A DNA stretch of 47,336 bases, taken from Candidatus Altarchaeum sp. (GTDB taxonomy: Archaea; Altiarchaeota; Altiarchaeia; Altiarchaeales; Altiarchaeaceae). Positions 8,564-18,323 of this stretch are shown in pieces. How positions within the stretch are numbered: the first letter of the stretch is position 1; each line of letters starts with the position of its first letter. The stretch is from NCBI GenBank assembly GCA_018260615.1, contig JAGWDQ010000080.1:1-47336 (forward strand), read 5' to 3'. The position numbers and the translations under genes are program-made. A model generated the notes under the pieces. That model saw only the letters and a list, made by a program, of their open reading frames with translations, was not told where the DNA came from and searched no databases.

Positions 8564-9106
8564 ATGATGAATAATAACAGTATATTAAATTTTTTTAAGT
8601 GGAAGGATGTATTTTCGCTGCTTTGTGCGGTCTTTGGATTTTTTGCTATAACTGAGGTATTTGCAGGAAATTTTTTGCCTGCTGCCTTGTTCCTCGTAAT
8701 TGCGGGAATATCTGACTACATGGACGGATTTATGGCAAGGAAATTTTCCTTTCCGACCGAGTATGGGGCAAATATTGATACGGTTGCGGATGCGGTTGCG
8801 TTTGGGGTTGCTCCTGCTGTTTTCATATACTTTTATGGGGGCAATTATCTTTATTTGTTAATTTCAATAATTGTTATGTGTGCCGGACTTATGCGGCTGG
8901 CGAGATATTTATGTCTGGCAAAAGAAAGCGAAAAAGAAAACACGGACAAAAACACAAAGGTTTATGTTGGGCTGCCCATAACATTTAATGCAATTATAAT
9001 TCCGCTGCTTTATTTGTTGTCGGTGTATTTAAATTTTAATTTGTTTTTTTTGACTTTGATTTCTGCTTATCTGATGATTTCAACGATAAATTTTAAGAAA
9101 ATTTAA
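8564..9106 (+). CDS. CDP-alcohol phosphatidyltransferase, probable archaetidylserine synthase
   Basis: The 180-residue integral membrane protein has six hydrophobic segments and the full catalytic signature D-x2-DG-x2-AR-x8-G-x3-D-x3-D, seen as DYMDGFMAR, then G and ANIDTVAD at about residues 46-70. This motif binds the CDP-lipid and metal at the membrane face. Length and the early position of the motif fit the PssA-like group that makes archaetidylserine, but archaetidylinositol phosphate or glycerol phosphate synthases share the motif, so the headgroup is inferred. The gene starts alone after a 150-base gap. Confidence 0.82.
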   Translation: MMNNNSILNFFKWKDVFSLLCAVFGFFAITEVFAGNFLPAALFLVIAGISDYMDGFMARKFSFPTEYGANIDTVADAVAFGVAPAVFIYFYGGNYLYLLISIIVMCAGLMRLARYLCLAKESEKENTDKNTKVYVGLPITFNAIIIPLLYLLSVYLNFNLFFLTLISAYLMISTINFKKI

Positions 9107-9118
9107 GACGATTTAAAC

Positions 9119-9250
9119 ATGATGAAAAAAATAACTTCTGATCCGGATGAAATTACAGATATTTTTCAGGAAAAGGCAAAGGAAAAGGGGATTACGAGGA
9201 AGGAACTGATTAAGACGCTGAAAGATGTGCAGAGGAAAAAATGGCAATAA
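9119..9250 (+). CDS. Small basic protein, possibly antitoxin remnant
   Basis: An open frame of 43 residues starts at ATG 9119 (second ATG at 9122) and ends KDVQRKKWQ. It is helical and charged: DPDEITDIFQEKAKEKGI then TRKELIKTL. It begins 12 bases after the CDP-alcohol transferase stop and is in the same direction. The composition resembles short antitoxin N-termini, but no partner toxin is visible and no family is recognised. Real coding is plausible because the frame is tightly placed and uses ordinary codons for this genome. Confidence 0.4.
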   Translation: MMKKITSDPDEITDIFQEKAKEKGITRKELIKTLKDVQRKKWQ

Positions 9251-9559
9251 AGATAATGATTAAAGCCAATATTTAAAAACTCGTTTATCAAATTTTCAAA
9301 TCACCAGCATCTTCAAATCATCAACATCCCACACATAAACCCCGTTTTCTCTTAAATTTTCTTTTCCATCTATTGTTTTTGCCATAATTCCGAAAAATTT
9401 CTATTTATTATGTTGGATATTTATTCACTTACTGAATTATTCACCAACTGAATATTAAATTTAAAACCTTCAAATTACATATTTAAATACCTTCATAACT
9501 AAATTTTGAGAAGTTGAGGTTTATCTTTGTATTGTCGCTAATCTTTCAGACGATTAAAT
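9251..9559. other. Intergenic stretch with one doubtful micro-ORF
   Basis: This 309-base gap holds AT-rich spacer and one 29-residue open frame on the minus strand (9296-9385, from ATG at 9385 to TGA at 9296) reading MAKTIDGKENLRENG then VYVWDVDDLK. It could be a fragment of a small antitoxin-like gene but is too short to judge. No strong hairpin, tRNA or repeat stands out. The two flanking genes converge here. Confidence 0.4.
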
Positions 9560-11845
9560 TTACTTTGAAAACAAAAATTTTACGAGTTCTACATTTTTCT
9601 TATCCTTGTTGTATACCTTATGTCCAAATATAAATGCATATAGCAATGATAATATAACCAGCATGGTAATTAATAAACCCGCAGCAGACATAGTGACTTC
9701 CCTTGTTTTTTCTTCTTCAATTTTGCTTTTTTCGGTTTTAAAGAAGCTTACCTCTGCATCTTTATTATCCCCCCCAATCTTTTCTCTTTTATCCATCATA
9801 TCAGCATAACAATTTATTACATCATCATATTTTTCATTTTTTCCAAAAGGGTCAATAAATAACAATTTTGAAATTTCATCCTTTAATGTATTTATTTTTG
9901 CCTTATTTTGTCCTATTGAAATGTTATATGAGATGATTTTGTTATTTAATTCACTGATTGTGTTGTTTATCTCACCTTTATTTTCGCAACTAATTTTCCC
10001 GCATAAATCCAATACCTTATTATATTGTTCTACGGAGAACAACATATTGCTGTCTTTTGTTCTGTCCCCTTCATTTTTAAAATGATTTAAAAGATTGCCA
10101 ACTATCTCCTTAAAATATACATCTACATTTTTTTCAATATCTGTTATTTCTGTCTTATACTTCCCATATTTGTTTTTTAAATCGCTTATTGAATTTTTTT
10201 GCGAAATCATGTTTTCTACTTCTTTGTACGCTTCATTGTAATCATTAACATTTGTCTTGCTTTTGATTTTCAGGGTGGATGTTAGAAATGAGATTGTATA
10301 AGGGGAGATAAAATCATTACTATATATATCTGTTCGTATTTTTTCTATTAATGTCTTTGTTGCTGATATTATATTTTTCTCATAATTATTGGTGGCAGAA
10401 CTTTCCAGGTCCTTCAGTTTATTTAATGTCTCTGTTATGGAGACATCAGCCAAAATAAATTTTATATTGAGATTTTTCTCTCCCGCGTATTTTGTAGTTA
10501 TTTTGCCATCGCAGGCATATTCTCCTGTTCCGTATTCCTTATTAGTATTTATACTGACAGAAACATCATTTGAATTTCCCTGCTTTATATAACTATCAAT
10601 TCCGTTAAATTGTATCCAGTTTTTTAATCCGTCAAAAGATTCTTCTCTTCCTTGTTTTGTTGTTCTTTTACAGTTAGTTAATGAAATTACTAATCCTTCT
10701 ATAGGAGTGTATCCGTCGGTTTCAGAGATTTTAAATTTTTCTCCCGCCTTGTTTCCGGGGTCAATAGTATAAGTAAATATTGTCTTGTCAACACTCATTT
10801 TAGGAAAAGGAATTTCAAAATTAAATTTGTAACTACTGCTATCCCTGTCTTTTATATAGTCATTGCTGAGAGTTACGCCGCCATAATATTTTCCAGGTAT
10901 GACATTCCTTTCCGGAACAGCAACTCTTATTGTTATAGTTGTTTCTCCTCCGGCATTAATGTTAGAAATGTCATTAATTCCTTCTGCATTCATCCAGTTT
11001 GGAAATCCGCTGCTGCTCACGGAAATTTTTCCGGTACCTTTATAGCCCATTGTTTCTTTTATATTGAGCTTACTTTCATAACTATTCCCGGCCTTTAACA
11101 TATCTTTTATATCTGACTTAATTGAGGTTATTTCTACTTCAACAGGATAAATCACCCTGACACTAAAACTTATTGTTTTTTCTCCTGCATTTCCAGATGT
11201 TATCTTTATGGAACCCTGATATGTTTTTTCCTGTGCGGTTTCAGGGATTTCCACTCTGACAATAATATCATTGCTTTCTGTCAACCCCTGAATTGAAGAA
11301 ATTTCTGTTTGTGAAACAGTTGTCCAATTAGATAAGTCCCCGCTTTTTGTTATTTTTACAGTTTGCATTGGCAATAACCCGTCATTTTTTATAGTAAAGG
11401 ATTTTTCAAAAGCATAAGTTTTTTGTGATCCCTTTGGTTTATTAAATTCCGCTGTAAAACTCCCTTCAATAGTATTATCAGTTATAGTAAGAACAGGTTG
11501 TTTTGAATAAACATGAAAATTTAGTAGTGGCTTATCAGAAGAAGTATGAGTTCTAATTATCTCACTTGCATTGTTCATTACTTTTACTTCACAATTTACA
11601 TCGCTGTTTGCTGAGAATTTTCCTGTTGTTATGGTATGTGATGTTGATAATAAATAATTATCTGAAAAGGATGTTCCATTACATATCACTTCAATTTTGG
11701 CAGGAGTATCTGTTGTTATAGAAAAATTTACTATATCATCGTTTGAGATTATGGTTTGCGGATTTCTTTGAATTTCAGTATCTGCAAAAGATATTGGAAA
11801 AAGCAGGAACAGCAAAATTACAAATATTAATGAAAATTTAAACAT
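9560..11845 (-). CDS. Large surface protein with NEW3-like domains and one C-terminal membrane span
   Basis: An upstream in-frame ATG exists at 11944, but the Met at 11845 directly precedes a clear signal peptide (FKFSLIFVILLFLLFPISFA), so that start is chosen, giving 761 residues. The outside part has repeated beta-sandwich modules with phrases such as ISSIQGLTESNDIIVRVEIPE and ISNINAGGETTITIRVAVPE, typical of NEW3/COG1470-like proteins that present adhesive or carbohydrate-associated Ig-like domains. A long charged helical region follows (about 480-700). A single span MSAAGLLITMLVILSLLYAF near the end leaves a short cytosolic tail rich in Lys. It lies downstream of the 988-residue tubulin-like gene on the same strand (about 300-base gap), so it may be part of that operon. 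The sequence-wide function is unknown; a membrane link for the cytoskeletal proteins is inferred from context. Confidence 0.72.
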   Translation of the reverse strand: MFKFSLIFVILLFLLFPISFADTEIQRNPQTIISNDDIVNFSITTDTPAKIEVICNGTSFSDNYLLSTSHTITTGKFSANSDVNCEVKVMNNASEIIRTHTSSDKPLLNFHVYSKQPVLTITDNTIEGSFTAEFNKPKGSQKTYAFEKSFTIKNDGLLPMQTVKITKSGDLSNWTTVSQTEISSIQGLTESNDIIVRVEIPETAQEKTYQGSIKITSGNAGEKTISFSVRVIYPVEVEITSIKSDIKDMLKAGNSYESKLNIKETMGYKGTGKISVSSSGFPNWMNAEGINDISNINAGGETTITIRVAVPERNVIPGKYYGGVTLSNDYIKDRDSSSYKFNFEIPFPKMSVDKTIFTYTIDPGNKAGEKFKISETDGYTPIEGLVISLTNCKRTTKQGREESFDGLKNWIQFNGIDSYIKQGNSNDVSVSINTNKEYGTGEYACDGKITTKYAGEKNLNIKFILADVSITETLNKLKDLESSATNNYEKNIISATKTLIEKIRTDIYSNDFISPYTISFLTSTLKIKSKTNVNDYNEAYKEVENMISQKNSISDLKNKYGKYKTEITDIEKNVDVYFKEIVGNLLNHFKNEGDRTKDSNMLFSVEQYNKVLDLCGKISCENKGEINNTISELNNKIISYNISIGQNKAKINTLKDEISKLLFIDPFGKNEKYDDVINCYADMMDKREKIGGDNKDAEVSFFKTEKSKIEEEKTREVTMSAAGLLITMLVILSLLYAFIFGHKVYNKDKKNVELVKFLFSK

Positions 11846-12147
11846 TTCTATTTTATAATTATTTACAAAAGTTTCCCATTTGAAGTTACGACATTCAAGC
11901 AAATCGTTTGAAGTTATCTTTTGTACGCTTAATTTATCTAACATTTTATAAATTTACACCAAAAATAACACATTTTGACCATGGATGCTGTGTTTGGACA
12001 TGTCTTTTTTATGAATTGGAAAACTTTTGTTATTTACGGTTGAAAACATTTTAAATTTAAAAACTTAAAAATAAACCTAAAAAAGACGAAAAAGGAAAAT
12101 GAGTAATAACTTTTCTCTTTAAAATACATGAAAATAATTCCAAAAGG

Positions 12148-15114
12148 TTACATGTAATCTGCATTAGTTCCGCTTCCGCCTGATTCTGTACTTTGTGATT
12201 GTGACTGGTAACTGCCTTTTCTTTCCGTAATCTGTCCTTTTGATGCTTCCTCTACAACACCCTTTATTTCTTCTATCCTTCCTTCCATATCACTAATGTG
12301 AAGTCGCAACTGGTCAATTCCATCTTTTAATTTATCGTATGAATTATTAATTTCCTCAATACATCTTTGTGCTTCATCTTTTTTCCTTATAACAAGCGAA
12401 TCCTTTTCTTCTACGGAGTCAATAGAATTTTTCATATCGTTTATTGCAAGTGACAACGCCTTTGAATTAAGCGTCTCGTATATCTTATTGGACATCTCTT
12501 TTACATCATCTATCCTTGATTCTCTTGCCATCTTTCGCATATTTTCAAATGTTCCCGGATCAAGTGAAGGTATTCGTGACGCTTCTAATTGAGATGATAG
12601 TGTTTTTATCATTTCTACGCTCTTTAAGAAATCATCACCTGTTTTGTTGACCTTCTTTGATGTCTCATCAAGCATCTTTTGTATCCGTTCAAGTTTTATC
12701 ACAACTTCCGGAAGTTTTTCTTTTTCTATTTTTGTTCCTTCGGTTAATTGTTTAAAGTCATTTGTCTTTATCTCCAAATCACTTAAAGTTGTAGTTATAT
12801 TCTTAATCAGAACTCTAACCATCGCCAGAGTTGGCGGAAGCTGGTACCATTTTTCTTCGGGACCCAGCATCTGATAATTTTGCCAAAACTTCAGTATCTC
12901 CTGATTCGTTCCTCTTAGGTCCGTTGAATCAACCATTTTTCCGGTCAACCTTTCATAATCCTGATAAGTTATAAAAAACAGCGAATGATGCTGAATTCTT
13001 GAATTTATATGAGTTCTATAATACATGTTTTCATAATTGTTCATAGTTCGTAATCTGGACGGCTTTCCGGGGGCAATAGGTGCAAACGAAATTCCAAATA
13101 ACAATCCGTAAATTATAAATTCGTAAGGGCTTGGCGCTGTAAGAAGTTTAACCTCTGCTTTAGAAGCAACATACTCCATCGCCTTTCCTTTTAGATCTTC
13201 TATTTGTAATTTTTCACTTGTTATGTTTCGCGGGTCGCTTGAAACGAGTGCAAGGTAAAAATTACATTTTGCGGTTTCAACTATCGGATGTTTATTTTTA
13301 TCTTCGGATAGTAAACCATAGTTTTTGATTTCTTTAAGTTCTTCATGACTTAAACCTGCTCCGGATGCTGCCGTATTTGAATGCACATAGTCTAGTAACG
13401 GATTAAATAAAGCATTTGCATTTGATATTGGTTTATGCGTAAGGTCAAGATATTCATTTTCTCTGCCAAGTTTTCTCATAATGTCTATGAAGCAGCTATT
13501 TTCAATATATCCTTTTAACTTATCAATATCACTATTGTTCAGTTCAATTGTTCTGCTTCTCAGAGTTCTAAAACCAGTATTTAGCTCATGCAATGTTTTT
13601 TCTTTTTCTATTTCTGTTTTTTCAACTTCTTTTTGTAATTCGTCTAATTTTTGCTTACAATCAGGAATCTTTCTTGTTTCTAATGTATAAATTGTTTCTT
13701 CTATTCTCTTTTTACTACTTCTTTCACTTTCTACATTATCTTTTATTGTCTTTATCTTTGATGAATGCAGTTTGGAAAAGATATCTTTTTCTGTTTGCCT
13801 TAATTTTTCGCCGAGATCATTTATCAGAGCTTCCTTTTTTTCAATATTCTCTTTCAAATTTTTTAAGTCGTAACTTGCTTTTTCGTATTCATCCAATGCC
13901 GTATCGTATTTTTTTTCTTTTTGTTCTTTCAACACATCTGACAGTGCGTAAAACCATTTAAGTTTTCTATACGGAAATATAACCCTGTAATATGAAAATG
14001 TTGAAAAATTGTGTACCCCCGTTGTGTAAGTAGCAAAATCAGCAATATCAAATGCACCTTTTTTCCCTGATGCCTTCACTGTTTCCTGTGGAACAAAACT
14101 CATATGCCTGATAAAATCAGCTACTGTAGGGGTAAATCTTTCCAGTGCTTCAGGACTATCACCTATTTCTTTTCTGTCTGCTATAAATAACGCATTAAAC
14201 ATAAGTTCATTGGAAGATAAAAGAAAATGCAATTCATTTAACAATCCATAAGCATTTGCCAGTTGAAGTGCTTCGTGAGGAAGCGGCAGGGTAACAATCC
14301 CCGTCATCATTAAACTATCAGATTTAAACTGTTCAGGAAAGTCATTTCTTATCATCATTGCAAGATCTGGAAACATTCCTGATCCGGTTCCTCCACCTGC
14401 GGCGGTTACTATAGTAATAAAAAAATTTCTTCTTCCTGTTTCTTCAACAAGCTGTGTTGCCCTTTTTCTTATTGATTCCAATATAAGTCCCTTATTAACA
14501 ACAAAATATTCTTTTCCGGCAATTCTCCGCATTCCTGCTCCACTCTCACTTGGCCAATATTCATTATCTAAGCACGCTCCAAACGCCTGCTGACATATTG
14601 CTCTGGCCGGAGGCGTAAGTTCTATGTGGAATATGCTCGGATTTATACTTGATGGCGGGGGGTTTGTATCCACAGCAATGATACTTACTCCTTTTTTTAA
14701 CAATCCTCTTTCTTCCTCTTTGATATCTGTTTTTGAAGAACATCCTTCTGTCACTCTTTGCTTTGGTTTTATTCCCAAATCACTTAGTTCTGTTATTTGT
14801 TTATCAATCTCATCTTTTACATCAAAATAATCAACATCCGGCATTTTAAATTTTTCTATGCTCTTTAGTAAAGCATCTGTTTTTTCTTCTATTCTCTTTC
14901 TTCTTTCGTCATATTTCTCTACATTCTTTATCTCGTCATTTGCAGAAATTATCCATCTTTCTATTGATTCAATAATGTCTTTCTTTTCTTTTTTAATTTC
15001 ACCTTCTTTTTGCATTAAGTTAACTATCTCATCCCCTATTTCTGTTGCAGCGCCGCCCAAACAGATAACTATTTTATTAGTATCAACAGATATTGTTTTA
15101 GTTGTTGAATCCAT
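12148..15114 (-). CDS. Giant tubulin/FtsZ-superfamily protein with coiled coils
   Basis: The 988-residue product carries tubulin-type nucleotide loops. The first is IVICLGGAATEIGDEI at about 15-30 (T1-like); AVDTNP at 147-152 sits where T3 lies; AAGGGTGSGMFPD at 238-250 matches the tubulin signature GGGTGSG exactly (240-246); LFIADRKEIGDS follows at 309-320; and FDIADFATY at 355-363 matches the FtsZ T7 loop pattern (NxDxAD), with Asp356 and Asp359 the likely catalytic acids. Two features set it apart: a helical insert of about 100 residues between T1 and T3 (35-130), and a long coiled coil (about 395-515) followed by a unique region and more heptads to the C-terminus. The tail is Ser/Gly rich. 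At about twice the length of FtsZ it is not a division FtsZ. It is preceded on the same strand by a four-span membrane protein 33 bases away and divergent from two more tubulin-like genes. Relatives include the FtsZ-like families described by Makarova and Koonin in 2010; which branch is not determined. It may form membrane-linked filaments. Confidence 0.85.
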   Translation of the reverse strand: MDSTTKTISVDTNKIVICLGGAATEIGDEIVNLMQKEGEIKKEKKDIIESIERWIISANDEIKNVEKYDERRKRIEEKTDALLKSIEKFKMPDVDYFDVKDEIDKQITELSDLGIKPKQRVTEGCSSKTDIKEEERGLLKKGVSIIAVDTNPPPSSINPSIFHIELTPPARAICQQAFGACLDNEYWPSESGAGMRRIAGKEYFVVNKGLILESIRKRATQLVEETGRRNFFITIVTAAGGGTGSGMFPDLAMMIRNDFPEQFKSDSLMMTGIVTLPLPHEALQLANAYGLLNELHFLLSSNELMFNALFIADRKEIGDSPEALERFTPTVADFIRHMSFVPQETVKASGKKGAFDIADFATYTTGVHNFSTFSYYRVIFPYRKLKWFYALSDVLKEQKEKKYDTALDEYEKASYDLKNLKENIEKKEALINDLGEKLRQTEKDIFSKLHSSKIKTIKDNVESERSSKKRIEETIYTLETRKIPDCKQKLDELQKEVEKTEIEKEKTLHELNTGFRTLRSRTIELNNSDIDKLKGYIENSCFIDIMRKLGRENEYLDLTHKPISNANALFNPLLDYVHSNTAASGAGLSHEELKEIKNYGLLSEDKNKHPIVETAKCNFYLALVSSDPRNITSEKLQIEDLKGKAMEYVASKAEVKLLTAPSPYEFIIYGLLFGISFAPIAPGKPSRLRTMNNYENMYYRTHINSRIQHHSLFFITYQDYERLTGKMVDSTDLRGTNQEILKFWQNYQMLGPEEKWYQLPPTLAMVRVLIKNITTTLSDLEIKTNDFKQLTEGTKIEKEKLPEVVIKLERIQKMLDETSKKVNKTGDDFLKSVEMIKTLSSQLEASRIPSLDPGTFENMRKMARESRIDDVKEMSNKIYETLNSKALSLAINDMKNSIDSVEEKDSLVIRKKDEAQRCIEEINNSYDKLKDGIDQLRLHISDMEGRIEEIKGVVEEASKGQITERKGSYQSQSQSTESGGSGTNADYM

Positions 15115-15147
15115 TTTTAAATTGTAGGTTTAGGATATTTATAAATT

Positions 15148-15729
15148 TTAACGATTCTCATCAAGAGGTTTTTCATTTCTTATTCCTCCAAGTTTCTCGC
15201 TACCGCGCGAAGCTGTTTCACTACCCCTTTTTACTTTATCACTAATTTCTTTTGCATCTTTTTCTTTTTCCTTTATTCCTATATTTTTATCAAGACCTTC
15301 TATCTTTTTATTATTTGCAAAAAATGCTATCATGCCACCAACTCCAATAAACACCAGTCCAATTATGGCCCCTGCATTTAACAACTTCATCTGTGATGCT
15401 CCGCCTTCTATAACCTGTGTAAAGACCAGTAAATACAATATAAGCCCTATTCCAAGCAAAATACCTCCAATTAGAATTAATGAGAACCCCATTTTATATA
15501 CGCCATTCCAAAATTCAGTAGGGATTTCTTCTTTCCCCCAGCTTTTTAATGCCCGATATGCCATTATCATTCCAGCAATAATAAGAATAACTGATATTAT
15601 ACCCCAAAGAATATCATATATTAAATATTCTTTCTTGTCTAAAAAACCAGTAAGTTTTGCAATTAACCACACACCTGCGGCTAAAAATCCAAACCCGAGT
15701 ATTGCTACTCCTACATTACTTTTCCCCAT
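15148..15729 (-). CDS. Four-span membrane protein with charged cytosolic tail
   Basis: The 193-residue product has four strong hydrophobic segments (about 6-27, 36-62, 80-108, 117-140), the first also able to act as a signal anchor. The last 50 residues are highly charged (GLDKNIGIKEKEKDAKEISD...), so N- and C-terminus probably face the cytosol. No family is recognised. It is the first gene of the minus-strand operon and ends 33 bases before the 988-residue tubulin-like gene, which makes it a candidate membrane anchor for that protein. The promoter area is shared with the divergent propeller gene. Confidence 0.7.
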   Translation of the reverse strand: MGKSNVGVAILGFGFLAAGVWLIAKLTGFLDKKEYLIYDILWGIISVILIIAGMIMAYRALKSWGKEEIPTEFWNGVYKMGFSLILIGGILLGIGLILYLLVFTQVIEGGASQMKLLNAGAIIGLVFIGVGGMIAFFANNKKIEGLDKNIGIKEKEKDAKEISDKVKRGSETASRGSEKLGGIRNEKPLDENR

Positions 15730-15810
15730 TTTTATTGTATAAAAATTTTATTTGATTAATAATTTAACTTTTAAAAATAAATTCAATAATATTTTTTATT
15801 ATAAATTAGA
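15730..15810. promoter_or_regulatory. Shared divergent promoter area of the tubulin operons
   Basis: This 81-base gap separates the starts of two operons. It is almost pure AT, with TTAAAAATAA near 15771-15780 about 30 bases before the plus-strand ATG and ATTTTTATACAAT-type sequence on the other strand near 15728-15750. These would place TATA boxes so that both mRNAs have short leaders. Co-expression of the two arms is inferred from the shared area. Confidence 0.4.
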
Positions 15811-17589
15811 ATGGATATTAAATTTAAATTTATTTTTGGATTGTTTTTGATTTTTGTATTGTGCAGTTATTCATACTCACAGGAAAATTATTTATCTGAA
15901 AGTGCAGAACCATTGTGGAGTTTTAAAGACATATCAAATATCGCGTGGGCTGTTGGAATGGATGAAGATGCCCAAAACATAATTGCTACTTCTTCAGATG
16001 GAAATATTTATCTGACAGATATAAATGGTAATCTAAAGAAATCATATAAATTTTCACTTGAAGAGTCCGGTAAGATTCTTGATTCAGGCGCTGGAAATAA
16101 AGACAACAAAATTTCTACAATTGTTGCTGCCGGAACAAAGGTGTGCCTGATAAATATGGTCGATAAAAAAGAGGAATGGTGTAAGTCCGTTTCTAAAAAT
16201 GAGTCATTCTGGGCCGTCTCAATGTCTAAAAACGGAAAATTTTATGTGACAGGAACATCCAGCGGAAATGTTGAACTTTATGATGAAAAAGGTAATAAAA
16301 AGTGGGAATATAAAATTCCTGTGAGTGCAAAAAAAATTGTCTGGAAGGGTGTCTCTGTTTCAAATGACGGAGAAGTAGCAGTAACTTCTTATGAAAATAT
16401 TTTTGTGCTGAAGGATGGAAACACCTTATGGAATAAATCTTTGTCAGAAAATATTGAAACAGTAAAAATTACACAAAACGGAAAATATGTTGCTTGCGGA
16501 TGCAGAGATGGAAGGATTCATATTTTTGATAATGGGGCCGAAAAAGGAAAGGAAATAAAGGTTTTGGAGAGTGGAGGAGGGTCAATAAAAGATATTTCCC
16601 TAAATGAAGACGGATTTGGAAGTATATGCGAGGCACAAACATTTCACTACATTTATATTTTCAGCGAAGGAACTACTGTAAAAGATGTTGAAATTTATTA
16701 TAAGCAATTCGGTGTTGAATTGACATCAACGGAAATTTCAAAAAACGGAAGATATGTTATTGTATCTCCGGCAACAGAAGGCAGCAAAGGAATTTACTTT
16801 TTTGATTCGCATGAATATATAAAAAACTATATGGGAAGGGTGAAACAAAAAATAAATGGTTGTGTTGAAACAGCGAAAAAAATTGGAATGAATGTAAGCG
16901 ATGTTGAAGAAAATGTTAAAAAAATTGATATCTGTATAGAGGACGAGAATTATAAACTTGCAATTGAAGAAGGTAAAAATACAAACAGAATGTGCGAAGA
17001 TAAAATATCAGGTTTGAGAAAAGAAGCTGAAAACAGAATTTCTGAAGTTGATAATGAAATAGAACAAAAAAGAAAAGAAGGGCATGATGTAGAAGATGCA
17101 GAAAAATGTATTAATGAATCAAGGGAATTATTTAGTTATTCACAATACAAAAAAGCAAAAGATAAGGCGGATGAATGTCATAAAATAATTAATCCTCCGC
17201 CATTTCCTGTATTTTTAGTTATCCTCCTCGCCGTAGTTATTATTGCAGTTATTCTCTGGTTCCATAGTAAAAAGAACCCCGATCCTGTTGAAGAAGAAAT
17301 GAAGGAATGGGAAAATAAGGGCTTTGATGTTCCTTTTGAATTAAAAAAAGAAATAGAAAAACAAAAAGATAAAATTTACACATACAGAGAGAGAATAGAA
17401 AGTGCCTCACTGTTAATCAGAGATGTCAATGAATTACTGAAAAATGCAACATCAAAGGAAAGAGATGAAATAGAAGAATTTAAGGAAAAAATTTATAATG
17501 ACTGGTATAAAAAAGATGAAAAAACAAATGTCTGGAGAATTGAACAATTAAAGGATGAATTTTTCAAAATAAAAAGAAACATAAGGTGA
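15811..17589 (+). CDS. Single-span membrane protein with extracellular beta-propeller
   Basis: The 592-residue product begins with a signal peptide (KFKFIFGLFLIFVLCSYSYS). Residues about 30-340 hold repeated blades of the PQQ/WD-like type, recognised by recurring DGNIYLTD, GNVELYDEKGNKKWEY, DGRIHIFD and alternating SxDG..AVTSY. Residues about 345-460 are helical and Glu/Lys rich. A single span FLVILLAVVIIAVILWFH follows at about 469-486, leaving a cytosolic coiled tail of about 100 residues. The propeller therefore lies outside the cell and the tail inside. It opens the plus-strand operon; the next genes follow with 11, 0 and 38-base gaps, so it is probably made together with the tubulin-like proteins. 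Linking an outside binding platform to the inner filament is an inference from architecture. Confidence 0.72.
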   Translation: MDIKFKFIFGLFLIFVLCSYSYSQENYLSESAEPLWSFKDISNIAWAVGMDEDAQNIIATSSDGNIYLTDINGNLKKSYKFSLEESGKILDSGAGNKDNKISTIVAAGTKVCLINMVDKKEEWCKSVSKNESFWAVSMSKNGKFYVTGTSSGNVELYDEKGNKKWEYKIPVSAKKIVWKGVSVSNDGEVAVTSYENIFVLKDGNTLWNKSLSENIETVKITQNGKYVACGCRDGRIHIFDNGAEKGKEIKVLESGGGSIKDISLNEDGFGSICEAQTFHYIYIFSEGTTVKDVEIYYKQFGVELTSTEISKNGRYVIVSPATEGSKGIYFFDSHEYIKNYMGRVKQKINGCVETAKKIGMNVSDVEENVKKIDICIEDENYKLAIEEGKNTNRMCEDKISGLRKEAENRISEVDNEIEQKRKEGHDVEDAEKCINESRELFSYSQYKKAKDKADECHKIINPPPFPVFLVILLAVVIIAVILWFHSKKNPDPVEEEMKEWENKGFDVPFELKKEIEKQKDKIYTYRERIESASLLIRDVNELLKNATSKERDEIEEFKEKIYNDWYKKDEKTNVWRIEQLKDEFFKIKRNIR

Positions 17590-17600
17590 AATAAATTTTA

Positions 17601-18323
17601 ATGATGAACTTCACAAATTTTTTTACCAAAAAGAAGGATGAAAATAATGAAAATATAAGAAAAGAAAAGATTGATGAGTTACGGAATCTTGAAATAAGGT
17701 TGTATGGAGAGTCCATAAAGAGTGAGGAGTTCAAATTAAGGTCTGAAATTCCTGCTGATGAAATTGAAAAAGCGACTGAAAATATGAAGCAATTATTGAA
17801 TATCCGGGATGAAACGTTGAGGATGATAGAACAATATGAAAAGACACATAAACATATAAGCAAAGAAGATTTTTACAAAATATTTGAAAATAAACAGGAT
17901 GCGGATATATTCTGGATTGTTTATAATAAAAATAAAAGGGCTGACAGGAGTGATAATGAGGAAGAGAAAAGAAGGATAAGACAATTAAAAAACGAATGTA
18001 TTGAAATTGTTCCCGGCGAAAATGAGTTTATTGATTTACGGCTCAAATGGAAAAATTTTGTTGAAAATGTGAGTGATGAACATTATCTGGCTGACCTTAA
18101 GATATATGCGGAAAAATTTTTATCAAAAAACAAAATAGAAAAAATAATAGAACCCTTGTTTGAAAGACACTCAAAAAATATAACCAATGTTTATGATGTT
18201 TATAACAGATTAAGCAACAGTTTTGAAAATGCAGATGAATTAAGAGGAAACAATATCGGAAAAGAAATGAAAAAAGAGATTGCAAACATAATATATAACA
18301 GATTAACCTTAAAGAAATTTTAA
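17601..18323 (+). CDS. Unrecognised soluble helical protein in the tubulin operon
   Basis: The 240-residue product has no signal or membrane span and is rich in Glu, Lys and Asn, with many short helices (for example IDELRNLEIRLYGES and ENMKQLLNIRDETLRM). The Ser/Thr content is low. No family is recognised by eye. The start ATG ATG at 17601 follows the propeller stop by 11 bases and its own stop at 18323 directly precedes the tubulin-like start, so the order propeller-helical protein-tubulin is fixed by tight coupling. It may be an adaptor between tail and filament, but this is only contextual. Confidence 0.65.
   Translation: MMNFTNFFTKKKDENNENIRKEKIDELRNLEIRLYGESIKSEEFKLRSEIPADEIEKATENMKQLLNIRDETLRMIEQYEKTHKHISKEDFYKIFENKQDADIFWIVYNKNKRADRSDNEEEKRRIRQLKNECIEIVPGENEFIDLRLKWKNFVENVSDEHYLADLKIYAEKFLSKNKIEKIIEPLFERHSKNITNVYDVYNRLSNSFENADELRGNNIGKEMKKEIANIIYNRLTLKKF

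Noticed and set aside
9560..11944. Upstream start at 11944 for the surface protein
   Set aside because: It would put 33 polar residues before the signal peptide; the Met at 11845 fits better.
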